A DNA stretch of 36,144 bases from a virus, in the IMG/VR virus record IMGVR_UViG_3300013128_000856, positions 1-36,144 of that record, one strand, 5' to 3'. Positions within the stretch are counted from its first letter, which is position 1, and each line of letters starts with the position of its first letter. Positions 1 to 8,473 of this stretch are shown one piece after another. The notes under the pieces are model-generated. The model worked only from the letters and a program-made list of their open reading frames with translations. It ran no database searches and was not told where the DNA came from. The position numbers were made by a program, and so were the translations under genes.

Positions 1-504
1 ATCACAATTTTTTTCATTAAAAGTTCCAAAATGCAAATAATGATATGATTCATAATCATGATCATATTTTTCAAAATTTTCGTAACATATAGCCGCGTCG
101 ATTTGGTATTCTGGAATTGATATGGGCGGAATAAATAAATCTGCGCCGGGCATTATCAATTCAATAGCATTTTCACTGTTTACGTATTGAAAATAATTAT
201 TAGTAAATAAAAATTTAGACTTTAATTTTAAGTATTTAATAAAATTTTCATCTGCTCCGGTTACATTAATAATGATGTCCGGAGATTTTGAGTTATTTTT
301 AATATATTTTAAAACATCATTTAATTTAGAGGAACTCCATTTAAGCAACAGAACTTCTGGTTGAACCATGTCTATTATGTCATACGCGCTATATACACTT
401 GTGTCCCATATATAAGACTCGCATTGAGCCATCCTCATCGCGCCGTGCAAATACATGGATTCTGTGCTATATAAATCTTTATAATTTTCAACTAAAATTT
501 TCAT
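1..504 (-). CDS. Partial protein, probably GT-B glycosyltransferase N-terminal half
   Basis: An open frame starts at ATG 504 and runs off the left edge (168 codons, no stop). The start shares its A with the TAA of the upstream gene (TAATG), so translation is probably coupled. The visible part has short beta-strand/alpha-helix alternation: MKILVEN at the start, then VLLLKW and PDIIINVTGADE, followed by FLFTNN and later LIMPGADLFIPP. This fits the N-terminal Rossmann-like domain of GT-B glycosyltransferases, and it ends a run of glycan genes. The catalytic C-terminal half lies outside the window, so the family call is inference. Confidence 0.6.
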   Translation of the reverse strand, partial: MKILVENYKDLYSTESMYLHGAMRMAQCESYIWDTSVYSAYDIIDMVQPEVLLLKWSSSKLNDVLKYIKNNSKSPDIIINVTGADENFIKYLKLKSKFLFTNNYFQYVNSENAIELIMPGADLFIPPISIPEYQIDAAICYENFEKYDHDYESYHYLHFGTFNEKNCD

Positions 505-1235
505 TATGAATTAACTCTTTTCAGCGTTTTGGCGTTATTAAGTTTTGCGCATTGCGAAGTTTTTATTATTTCTATTGTTTGATTACTGTTTAGTTTATTG
601 ACCGCTTCAAAAAATAGTTTGTTTTTAAAGTTGTCCGTAAATAGAATTTCTCTTAATTCTTTAATTGACTTTTCTATTCCTAAAAATAGCATTTCAGTCC
701 AGTAATTTTGCTTAATTCCAATTGTGAGATTTTCTAATTTTTCATAATTAATAATTGCTCCTATTTCAAAATTATTGTCATCATTGTGATCACATACTAA
801 AACATTATTTGAATTAATATTTATAGATTTTAGCACACATGATGGTAATAAAATATCTTCTGGAATTATTAACAATTTGTTATTAAAAGTATTGTTTATT
901 CCCAGTCTAATTGATTCGCAGCAATTTGTAATGTTAAAATTTGCATTTTCAATAATTCGCACATTAGAATATTTCTGTTTTTTAATGTATTCAAATATTT
1001 TTAACGAGTATGTATTATTACATACAAAAATAATCTCAACATTTTTAAAACTTGAATTTATTATCTCTATTTGTTTTTCTAATAGAGACTTGCCGTTATA
1101 TTTAATAAAAGGAAAATTTGTTGTTTTAAATTTAAGATTGGAAGATTTTTCAAAAATGATAACAGTGATAAATTCACTTATTTGATCATTGTTTTCTCTT
1201 TTAGGAGTTGTTATAAAATTGTCTTTATTTCTCAT
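504..1235 (-). CDS. Sugar nucleotidyltransferase-like protein
   Basis: A 243-residue protein. After about 40 residues comes a segment (FPFIKYNGKSLLEKQIEII) resembling the N-terminal region of NTP-transferase (GT-A fold) enzymes, where a Lys-containing loop is followed by G-K-x-L-L-E-x-Q. IIFVCNN and LLIIPEDILL resemble later strands of that fold, the second at the place where the metal-binding Asp normally sits. The Gly-rich nucleotide loop is poorly kept, so the protein may be degenerate or bind another substrate. It sits between a GT2-like gene (11-base overlap) and a probable GT-B gene, which supports a role in making activated sugar or another glycan precursor. Known family members use NTP and sugar phosphate; the substrate here is unknown. 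Confidence 0.5.
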   Translation of the reverse strand: MRNKDNFITTPKRENNDQISEFITVIIFEKSSNLKFKTTNFPFIKYNGKSLLEKQIEIINSSFKNVEIIFVCNNTYSLKIFEYIKKQKYSNVRIIENANFNITNCCESIRLGINNTFNNKLLIIPEDILLPSCVLKSININSNNVLVCDHNDDNNFEIGAIINYEKLENLTIGIKQNYWTEMLFLGIEKSIKELREILFTDNFKNKLFFEAVNKLNSNQTIEIIKTSQCAKLNNAKTLKRVNS

Positions 1236-1734
1236 TTAAATCTTTGTACGCTTCTTTTATTTTAAGAGTTTCAAATAGTTTATCAAAACTATTATAATTT
1301 AGATATCGATCATTAGCAACTGCATATTGAATTATCTTTACATTATTTTTTTCAAAAGCCACCAGGTGTTTGTTGTTGTTGGCTTCATTGTTGACTTGGT
1401 TTAATAATTCAGGATCTATTGTATCTCCGGAAATAATTTTAACTAAAAATGTTGCGCCAAGACATTTTGCATATGCTTCAGTTTCAATATTGGCACTTGG
1501 ATCTAGCGTAATGATAAATTCACATAAAATTTGTCTTTTTTTAAATTCTTCTACATATGTAAAAAGCTCACCGGCTTTAGCATTATGTTTAGTTGATAAA
1601 ATAATTTTGTATTTATTTTTATCATAATTAATTTTGTTTAAAAAAACTATAGTTTTATCTATATGATATTCATTATCATAATCAAAAATAACTATACCAA
1701 AAGCATGATCACTGTCTTGATGCTGTGATGACAT
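1225..1734 (-). CDS. GT2-like (GT-A fold) small protein
   Basis: A 169-residue protein starting at ATG 1734 and overlapping the upstream gene by 26 bases. Its N-terminus (FGIVIFDYDNEYHIDKTI) has the strand-loop-helix arrangement of family 2 glycosyltransferases. A middle segment, AKCLGATFLVKIISGDTIDP, matches the usual 'x-G-x-x-hydrophobic strand-x-D-x-D' place. Only one Asp of the DxD motif is clear and the length is well below that of a full GT2 enzyme, so it may be a reduced or accessory protein. Assignment rests on this pattern and on the surrounding glycan genes. Confidence 0.4.
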   Translation of the reverse strand: MSSQHQDSDHAFGIVIFDYDNEYHIDKTIVFLNKINYDKNKYKIILSTKHNAKAGELFTYVEEFKKRQILCEFIITLDPSANIETEAYAKCLGATFLVKIISGDTIDPELLNQVNNEANNNKHLVAFEKNNVKIIQYAVANDRYLNYNSFDKLFETLKIKEAYKDLNEK

Positions 1735-2122
1735 AATCTATACCATTAAGTTGAGTTGTGTATTTTAAATTTAATTGCTTAATAATATTTTCTACTGATT
1801 GATATCCAATTAATGATTTTATATTTGCGATCACATCTGAAGCCTCTTGTTCGGATATTAAATGATTTTTTACAGATTTACAAAATAGATTGATGTCTTT
1901 TCCGCCAATTACCATTTTTCCATTTAAACGCAATTTTGTCAACAATTTTTGGATTATTTCTGGTATATGTTTCGATTCACAATAATCAAAAATGTTATTT
2001 GCTAAAATAAATTCACAAGAATTATTTGACAATTCGACAAATTCATTATCTAAATTATTAAATATAATTGTTTTATAACCCTCAATTGCAACGTCGTTAT
2101 TATTTACTATATGAATTTTCAT
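1709..2122 (-). CDS. Truncated methyltransferase-like protein
   Basis: A 137-residue protein starting at ATG 2122 and overlapping the upstream glycosyltransferase by four bases (ATGA). The segment VELSNNSCEFILANNIFDYC followed by a helix and LRLNGKMVIGGKD resembles the second half of a class I SAM-dependent methyltransferase: the motif with 'D/N-x-I-x-x-x-x-hydrophobic' and the post-motif strand with L-x-x-x-G. The Gly-rich motif I that binds SAM is absent, because the protein begins with only a short strand. It may have lost catalysis or act as a binding module. Its place among glycan genes suggests glycan decoration, but this is inference. Confidence 0.45.
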   Translation of the reverse strand: MKIHIVNNNDVAIEGYKTIIFNNLDNEFVELSNNSCEFILANNIFDYCESKHIPEIIQKLLTKLRLNGKMVIGGKDINLFCKSVKNHLISEQEASDVIANIKSLIGYQSVENIIKQLNLKYTTQLNGIDYVITASRQ

Positions 2123-3096
2123 CTTTTGGCCTCATAGGTTTGTTTGAAAATGTAGTTCCATGTATTAATAAATTTTTCTTGAGAGTATTTTTCTTCTATT
2201 TTCTTTCTTGCTGCATTACCCATTTTTAATCTTAACTCTTTATCTTCTAATAATTGTTTTAAATAAGATTTTAATTCTAATTCATCATTAGATAAAAATC
2301 CGTCTACACCGTGAGTAATTATTTGGGGGATTGCGCATGTAGCCGTACTTACGACGGGTTTACCACAAGCCATAGCCTCAAAAATTACCGTTGGAACCGT
2401 GCTGGCAGTAGACGAGTTGAAAAATATACTACAATCATTATATTCTTTGCACAAATCCTTTATCGATTGTGCCGGTAATGATACGCCCGGCGTATTGCCT
2501 ATTAATTTATGTGGAAGATCATCTACAACTCGCTTCCATCCATAATAGTTGCAACAATAATCCCTATTAACAAAATCGTTAACGACGCTTAATATATACG
2601 GATTATCATTCTCTTGCCAAGTTGGATAAAAAATAGGATCTGTTGCATGATATGCAACATAAAAATCAGTTGGGCATTCCCATTCTTGGGCTGAATACTC
2701 TGTAATAAAAACATTTATATCACCCCAAAAATTTTTCATAAAATGAATTTGTTGTTCAGATAAATTATTTGTTGGAATTGTATGTTCTAAAAAAATAATA
2801 GGTATTTTTAACATGCCTTGAATTTGTTTAGCTACTTGTAATTGGCCAAATTTACTTTGTGCTAAAATAAAATCATAATCAATATGATTCATATAAGAAG
2901 TTGTATAATAATTTATTGGCTTTTTCGCATATTGCTCATCCCAAATTTTACAATTAGAATATCTAAATCCGTAAAAATCATGATTGGTTAACGCTAAAAC
3001 TGATTGATATCTTTCATGAGTATCAAAAGTTAATATAGAATATTTCTCTTTTTTTTCTGTAGATTTATTAATAATATTAAGAGTTTGAGTACTCAT
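2119..3096 (-). CDS. Glycosyltransferase, GT4-like (GT-B fold)
   Basis: A 325-residue protein starting at ATG 3096. The C-terminal half shows the family 1/4 nucleotide-sugar domain: NSSTASTVPTVIFEAMACGK, with the second acidic residue of the E-x7-E motif, then PVVSTATCAIPQII and HGVDGFL. The position of the first Glu is taken by Ser/Thr, a variation seen in some members. The N-terminal half has the acceptor-domain pattern, including IIFLEHT and IDYDFILAQ. It likely transfers a sugar from a nucleotide donor; substrate unknown. It overlaps the upstream glycosyltransferase by 20 bases and so belongs to the same transcript. Confidence 0.85.
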   Translation of the reverse strand: MSTQTLNIINKSTEKKEKYSILTFDTHERYQSVLALTNHDFYGFRYSNCKIWDEQYAKKPINYYTTSYMNHIDYDFILAQSKFGQLQVAKQIQGMLKIPIIFLEHTIPTNNLSEQQIHFMKNFWGDINVFITEYSAQEWECPTDFYVAYHATDPIFYPTWQENDNPYILSVVNDFVNRDYCCNYYGWKRVVDDLPHKLIGNTPGVSLPAQSIKDLCKEYNDCSIFFNSSTASTVPTVIFEAMACGKPVVSTATCAIPQIITHGVDGFLSNDELELKSYLKQLLEDKELRLKMGNAARKKIEEKYSQEKFINTWNYIFKQTYEAKR

Positions 3097-4204
3097 TCAA
3101 TTTGTCCTTTATTAATTTTCCTATAGTATTCAATGAAAATAAATGCGCCCTAGTTAAACCATCTTTTTTACATGTCAATTTGTTTTTATTTTCATAAGCT
3201 TTTCTCATGGCTTGCTTTATACCCTTTTCGGATGGGCAAATCCAGTGTTCGCGCGCTGTAAATATTTCTGGAAAAGCAGCGTCTTGGCAAATACACGGTG
3301 TTTCTACTCCATAAATTAAATATCCGGTGTTATTATTTCTAACGTCAATAAAATCTTTTGGCCCTCCAAAATTAGTACATATAGGAATGTTTCCAAAAGC
3401 CATTGCTTCAAAACTTGGTATAGACCATGCCTCGCCATGAGACGGGCATATAAAACAGTCACAGTATTGATGCAAAGAATACAACTGTTCTTCTGATAAT
3501 CTTTCTGTAATAATTATATCTTGTTTGTATTCAGAAAGATCTTTATAAATTCTAAGTTTTTGTTTTTCTTGATTAGAAAATTGCTCAAATTCTTGACGAA
3601 GTTTATTTGAATCATATCCAAATTTATTGATTTTAAAAACTAATTTAGCATTATCGGTTTCGTCAAATTCAGAATGAAAAGCACGAATAATAGCCCCAAG
3701 GTTTTTTCTTTGATTCCAATCTCCAATATAATAAAACTTAAAACAATTATTTGCTTCGGGTAAATTTAAGTCAGGATATTTTTTGGTATATTTTTCTATA
3801 TCAAAACAGTGTGGTATAACAGACACATTATTAAATCCGTCTACTTTCAAAGATCTTTGCAAATCATTATTTGGAACCCAAATTTCATCGACTAGTTTTA
3901 AATATTCGCACCAAGTTAAATTTTTAATGCTACTTGATTCAGAAGCTAAAAATGCAATATTTTTTTTATATTTATTTGTTCCAATTAAATGGTGTGGCAA
4001 TACATGTTGTATACATATATCAATATTATCTGTAGATTTTTTTTCTAATTTTTCTATCTCTTTAGGAATTGAGTGGTCTTTAGTCAGCGTAACATTTCTA
4101 CAAACAATATCAATATCCGCATCTTTTATTGCTAAAATATAATTTCTAGCGGCATCTGACCATCCTCCGCTTTCTCGATAATGTCCTATATACAAAACTT
4201 TCAC
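3077..4204 (-). CDS. Glycosyltransferase, GT4 family (GT-B fold)
   Basis: A 375-residue protein. The start codon is GTG at 4204, overlapping the TGA of the upstream intein-bearing gene (GTGA), with AGGAG about nine bases upstream. MKVLYIGHYRESGGW fits an N-terminal GT-B loop. FYYIGDWNQRKNLGAIIRAF is the conserved start of the C-terminal domain, and CPSHGEAWSIPSFEAMAFGN contains the E-x7-E motif that contacts the donor sugar. All key family features are visible. The phage acceptor (DNA base, virion protein or host surface sugar) cannot be told from sequence. Confidence 0.9.
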   Translation of the reverse strand: MKVLYIGHYRESGGWSDAARNYILAIKDADIDIVCRNVTLTKDHSIPKEIEKLEKKSTDNIDICIQHVLPHHLIGTNKYKKNIAFLASESSSIKNLTWCEYLKLVDEIWVPNNDLQRSLKVDGFNNVSVIPHCFDIEKYTKKYPDLNLPEANNCFKFYYIGDWNQRKNLGAIIRAFHSEFDETDNAKLVFKINKFGYDSNKLRQEFEQFSNQEKQKLRIYKDLSEYKQDIIITERLSEEQLYSLHQYCDCFICPSHGEAWSIPSFEAMAFGNIPICTNFGGPKDFIDVRNNNTGYLIYGVETPCICQDAAFPEIFTAREHWICPSEKGIKQAMRKAYENKNKLTCKKDGLTRAHLFSLNTIGKLIKDKLNEYSNS

Positions 4205-7200
4205 TTGGTCATGCTCCTAATTCTATTTATTCTAGCTTGTTCCCACTGGTTTCTTCTATCGCATAATTGTCTCATTTGATCATACGCTACATCAAAACTA
4301 AAATCCTGTCTAAAGTTTAATCCATCAAAAACAGCAGAAGATTCATTAAAATATAAACCACCCACATTAGCAGTTGTTGATTTATACATTAGATCTCTAG
4401 CTAATCTAGATTCCATAAAGCTATTTAAACGCTCTGGTTCACACAACACATTTGTTATTAACCATTTTGCTAATTTATGAAAATCTGCATCTTTGGTGGC
4501 ATCTATTTTTGATGCAGGAGTTTTAATTCTTGGTGGAGAACCCCATGTTTGCTCGAAAGGTTTTTGGGGTAGCTCATCGAAACATCGTTCCCATTGAGAA
4601 CCGGTTTTTTCAATATTAAAATCTTGTTCGCATAGCCGCTTGGTATTTTTTGCCACCTCTAATCGTTGTTCTTTAGACAGTGTAAAAAATTGCTTGAACA
4701 TTTCGCAAGCCAAGTCGTTGTCGGGAACGGCTCTCATACAACCCGTCTCTAATTCCTTGTAAAGAGCCTTTGGTTTAATTGTATAACCACCAAGCTCTCT
4801 TACCACGCTTTCCATTGCAGAATAATCTGTGCCCATAATAGGAATGCCACATGAAGCGGCTTCTACCATGGGAATTCCAAACCCCTCGCACTGGTATACC
4901 AAACCCGCAGGAGTTAGCATCGTATGGTCCTCGTCCACAGTTACGCAATAAACGTTGTCGTTGTATTTGATTTCATTTATTGTTTTTATTTGTAAGTAGT
5001 GTTGATTGCCATGGTAAAAATTCTTTGTGTTGTGCCTGTTGGTATAAAATTCGCCATTTTTAATGTCTCCATAAATTTCAAATCTATACTGTGGCTTTCT
5101 GTTATAACCATCTGCTTCTTGTTTTTTAACAACAAGCCTAACATTAAAACTAATTCTAAGTCTTCTTAAAATTTGTTTTAGCTGATTTGCTAGAGTTTTT
5201 GATATCGTACAGAAAATAGATATAGTAGACTCTCTTCTTGTGCAAGAATGTCCATCTCCCATAAATAAACCTTGTAAACACTCTTTTTGTTTATCGGGGG
5301 GAAGGTTCATGACCCACTCTGGAAATCTTTTATTTTCAAGCTTTCCACAATGATTTTTCATATATTCAACAAATGGCTTGTTAAAAATTTCTTTATTTAG
5401 AGCTTGTCTGTCTTTATAAAAATATGTTTTAACACCACCTTCACTAAAACGAGACATAACATTTTCACATAATTCATGACATTCGTTTTCTTTTACGTGA
5501 GACGTTATTTTAATAGCTCCACAACTTGCGTTTAAATTTGCGCTACCGTCAGCAACATACAACCCAAGCCACTTGCAAAATGCATGATCGACTATTAATT
5601 GCAAATCTTTTTTATCTGATAATATATTAATTTTATTAATATCATAAATTATATCATCAATAGGATAGCTAATTATATCTCCTGACTGCAATTGATCTGC
5701 TCTATATTTACCCATTTCTGGTAAATCTTTGCCGTTTCTAAAGCTATTGCCAATCTGTTCTCTAACAGATCTTTTGTTTTGAAATTCATTCTTTGTATAG
5801 GCTGGCATTTCATGATCTTGCGTGACTCTTAATGTTTCATAATCTCCACAAATTTGCGCTTCAAGCATTTTGCTGTGTTTACTTTTTTCTAAATTTATCC
5901 AGGTATGCGTTATTTTTTTCCATCTATTTTTGTGAGTCCATGCCAAATCGCCAATTTTTACTTCAGAAATTTTACACCAAATCTCTTTATTATCTCTTTT
6001 TATTTTTATTTCTTGGTCTTTGTGCAAACAATTTGCATATTGAACGTATAAATCAAATAAATTATAAACCTGCGCTAGATCGACATTGTTTAAACCGCGT
6101 TTAACATTAGATAGTGTAGATCCCCATCTGCCAGTAAATGGAGATTGAGCTACCGGTCCTCTAAAAAATGATGGAAAAAACTTGCCAGTCTCATGACAAA
6201 TGTATGTAAATAAAACGTGAGATGACAAGTCGTTTTCTTGAAGCAGTTCTGGAATATCCCAACCAAGATCTGGATAGCTTGTATGACAATATAGATAAAA
6301 TCTTTTGTCTATGGATTGATCTAAAAATTTACGAAACGCCTCAAACAAATCCGGATACAGCTTGCGTCTTTGATTGCGCATAACTGTTCCAATAATTTTA
6401 AAATTTGGATCTATTCCGTGCGATTGTTTGTGGGCGTCTTTATCCCATATTGGCTGAAATTCTTTTGATGCGCACGGTGGAGCAGAACCACGCCACTTAA
6501 TTTTTCCGCCGGATTGTTCAGTTAAAATCTTGCCAGCCCAATTTGAATATGTAAAACAGGCATCGCATTGAGCGTAAGAAGCAATCCATTGGCGAGATTG
6601 TGGATAAGCATCTACCGTGGGCATCCATACTAAATGGTAATAGGGTCTAAATGGAGAAGTTTCTTCATGACTCATCATCCAAAAGTCTCTTATGTCGCAA
6701 TTATGCACACACCAATTGGTTACATAAGAATTATCTACATCAACCTCTAAATTGTATACTTGACCAGTGTAATTTTCTTTCCTTACTCTTTGTACGGCAG
6801 CAACCATATGACCATTAATTATATGCGTTGTTCTTGGTCTTCTAGTCGGGTTTTCGCATAGTTCAAGTTTATTGATATCAAATTTTTGAACTATCTCGTG
6901 CAATAATCTTGCAGACTCTCCATATCCTTCAACACTATAGGCTTTTGAAGATTTATTAATAGAAACAGGAATATTTAAATCTACACATATTTGTCTTACT
7001 TCATAAGCCAAATGTTGCATTTTAGATGTAAAAGAAACCGTATTTGGTCTATAACAGCCATCTGATCTAAATAATCCCCTTAGTAGCCCCTGTTTGGTGG
7101 ATATAGAACTATTAAATAGTTCCGCACAAATATGCTTATCTTCTTTTTTACCTATAAATTTTTCTAAAAATTCAGATAATAATACAGAATTACACGTTAC

Positions 7201-8154
7201 ATTAATACAGTTTTTTGCTTCAATTAAATTTAAGCTTGCAGGAATCCCAAAAATATTACAAAATAATTTAGCACAGTCTTCAGCAAAATTTATCTCATGA
7301 GCATTAAATGTTACACAAACACTTCCTTGATTTATTGATCCATCACCAATAATATAGCCTATTAGTACACCAAGTTCATAGTTCAATAAACAATTTTTAT
7401 TTATTGGATTGCAATTTGTTATTTTGGTTGGATATATTTTATCATTTTTAATAATAAAATTAGATAAATAATTAGTTATATCAATTTCTGAAGATATATT
7501 AGCACTATTGTTTTTGGGCAGAATTACTAAGTCTCCAACTTTTATATCTTTAGCCGGAATAAATTCTGGACACATTCCATCGTAAATATCTTTGTATGAT
7601 TTTTTTTGATTTGTTTGTCGTCTTTTTCTATAAGCATAAACCGGATGCTCTTCTGTTAGTTGCATATATTGAGAATCGCCACCGGCCTTTATTTTTATTA
7701 TATCTCCGACATGCTGACGACGCATAGTTTTTGTAACGGATTGATATATTCCTTTATGACTCATTACTTTTTGTCCGACTTTAATTTCTTTAATTTGCTT
7801 ATAGCCATTTTCAGTATGAATTAAAGTTTCAGGCGGAACACAAACAATATCTGGCATAAAATCAAGACAAACAGCTTCAAATGCCCATGCGCCAAATTGG
7901 TTGCTAGGATTTGAATTATATGCATCAAATTCTTCTTTACTAGTTTTTGGCTCAACCGAAGTATTTGGAGCAACCCCATAGTATTTCCACGGAGACGACA
8001 TGCCACGCGGATCGTTTTTTTCTCCATAAGATGCTAATTCTGCTATTTCATATTTGCCAGTATTATGCAAATAATTTAATACCTCTCTTGTATAAATAGC
8101 ATAACCAGTATTAAGAAAAGTTGCTTCACTACAAAATAATATTTTACGCTTCAT
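4201..8154 (-). CDS. GT4-type glycosyltransferase interrupted by two inteins
   Basis: The precursor has 1317 residues; removing two inteins (residues 105-485 and 709-1088) leaves a 556-residue glycosyltransferase. I chose ATG 8154 over a TTG 30 bases upstream because the protein then begins MKRKILFCSEATFLNTGYA, a typical GT-B N-terminus, and overlaps the SSB gene by only 11 bases. The rejoined extein reads FMPDIV-CDIRDFWMM at the first site and YVQYAN-CEGFGIPMVE at the second. The latter restores the catalytic E-x7-E motif (EGFGIPMVE). TGYA, SNWAGKIL and GTVMRNQRRKL are further family-like segments. Without splicing the second domain could not form its donor site. Substrate unknown. Confidence 0.92.
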   Translation of the reverse strand: MKRKILFCSEATFLNTGYAIYTREVLNYLHNTGKYEIAELASYGEKNDPRGMSSPWKYYGVAPNTSVEPKTSKEEFDAYNSNPSNQFGAWAFEAVCLDFMPDIVCVPPETLIHTENGYKQIKEIKVGQKVMSHKGIYQSVTKTMRRQHVGDIIKIKAGGDSQYMQLTEEHPVYAYRKRRQTNQKKSYKDIYDGMCPEFIPAKDIKVGDLVILPKNNSANISSEIDITNYLSNFIIKNDKIYPTKITNCNPINKNCLLNYELGVLIGYIIGDGSINQGSVCVTFNAHEINFAEDCAKLFCNIFGIPASLNLIEAKNCINVTCNSVLLSEFLEKFIGKKEDKHICAELFNSSISTKQGLLRGLFRSDGCYRPNTVSFTSKMQHLAYEVRQICVDLNIPVSINKSSKAYSVEGYGESARLLHEIVQKFDINKLELCENPTRRPRTTHIINGHMVAAVQRVRKENYTGQVYNLEVDVDNSYVTNWCVHNCDIRDFWMMSHEETSPFRPYYHLVWMPTVDAYPQSRQWIASYAQCDACFTYSNWAGKILTEQSGGKIKWRGSAPPCASKEFQPIWDKDAHKQSHGIDPNFKIIGTVMRNQRRKLYPDLFEAFRKFLDQSIDKRFYLYCHTSYPDLGWDIPELLQENDLSSHVLFTYICHETGKFFPSFFRGPVAQSPFTGRWGSTLSNVKRGLNNVDLAQVYNLFDLYVQYANCLHKDQEIKIKRDNKEIWCKISEVKIGDLAWTHKNRWKKITHTWINLEKSKHSKMLEAQICGDYETLRVTQDHEMPAYTKNEFQNKRSVREQIGNSFRNGKDLPEMGKYRADQLQSGDIISYPIDDIIYDINKINILSDKKDLQLIVDHAFCKWLGLYVADGSANLNASCGAIKITSHVKENECHELCENVMSRFSEGGVKTYFYKDRQALNKEIFNKPFVEYMKNHCGKLENKRFPEWVMNLPPDKQKECLQGLFMGDGHSCTRRESTISIFCTISKTLANQLKQILRRLRISFNVRLVVKKQEADGYNRKPQYRFEIYGDIKNGEFYTNRHNTKNFYHGNQHYLQIKTINEIKYNDNVYCVTVDEDHTMLTPAGLVYQCEGFGIPMVEAASCGIPIMGTDYSAMESVVRELGGYTIKPKALYKELETGCMRAVPDNDLACEMFKQFFTLSKEQRLEVAKNTKRLCEQDFNIEKTGSQWERCFDELPQKPFEQTWGSPPRIKTPASKIDATKDADFHKLAKWLITNVLCEPERLNSFMESRLARDLMYKSTTANVGGLYFNESSAVFDGLNFRQDFSFDVAYDQMRQLCDRRNQWEQARINRIRSMTK
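4891..6030 (-). mobile_element. Intein 2 with LAGLIDADG endonuclease and C-terminal Gln (380 aa)
   Basis: The element begins CLHKDQEIKI (block A), has VTQDHEMPAY as block B (T-x-x-H), and ends VYCVTVDEDHTMLTPAGLVY-Gln before Cys+1. The last residue is Gln instead of Asn, and the penultimate residue is Tyr instead of His. Both changes are known in a minority of inteins and can still allow splicing. LAGLIDADG-like motifs are CKWLGLYVADGS and LQGLFMGDG. The insertion point lies directly before the catalytic E-x7-E motif of the host glycosyltransferase. Intein 1 and intein 2 look different in sequence, so two separate invasions are more likely than duplication. Confidence 0.93.
6700..7842 (-). 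mobile_element. Intein 1 with LAGLIDADG homing endonuclease (381 aa)
   Basis: The element begins at Cys (CVPPETLIHTENGYKQI, block A), has block B as LTEEHPVYA (T-x-x-H), and ends VYNLEVDVDNSYVTNWCVHN followed by Cys (blocks F and G). Cys1, penultimate His, terminal Asn and Cys+1 are the standard residues for class 1 protein splicing. Two LAGLIDADG motifs, LGVLIGYIIGDGS and LLRGLFRSDG, about 100 residues apart indicate a probably active homing endonuclease. All residues known to be needed for splicing and cleavage are present, so I expect it to be functional. Confidence 0.95.
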
Positions 8155-8473
8155 TAATGTTTTCCGTCTGGCAACTAAAATCAAATTCGTTAATTCTAAA
8201 GATTACTCCTTCGTAACCATCTTCATCATCTTTCCATGTTTTAGCAGAACACTGGACCGCAATTTTAGATCCAGGTTCAGCAAATTTAGCAATAGTTTCT
8301 GCACCAGTATGATACGCCTCGAATGGTAAATATGTAACTACTTTTACCTTTTCGCCACTTTTTGCCTTTCTGTGCGAAATAACTTCAAGCTCAAATTGAA
8401 TATAGCTAATGCCATCCGCCTTGTCTAGAGAGGGTTTTTCCGTAAAAAACCCAATAAAATTACAACTATTCAT
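8144..8473 (-). CDS. ssb: Single-stranded DNA-binding protein (OB fold)
   Basis: A 109-residue protein. MNSCNFIGFFTEKPSLD is the typical first strand of bacterial/phage SSB (N-x-x-x-x-G-x-x-x-x-x-P). It is followed by ISYIQFELEV, VVTYLPFEAYHTGAETIAKF and GSKIAVQCSAKTWKD, the order seen in the SSB OB fold. The flexible acidic tail of cellular SSB is reduced to a short Glu/Asn-containing end. It protects single-stranded DNA during replication. The start ATG shares one base with the stop of the polymerase C-terminal gene (TAATG), so the two are probably made together. Confidence 0.85.
   Translation of the reverse strand: MNSCNFIGFFTEKPSLDKADGISYIQFELEVISHRKAKSGEKVKVVTYLPFEAYHTGAETIAKFAEPGSKIAVQCSAKTWKDDEDGYEGVIFRINEFDFSCQTENINEA

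Noticed and set aside
5832-6104. Plus-strand open frames throughout the window, for example within intein 2
   Set aside because: They lie opposite well-supported genes, lack ribosome sites and show no domain patterns, so they are treated as mirror frames.
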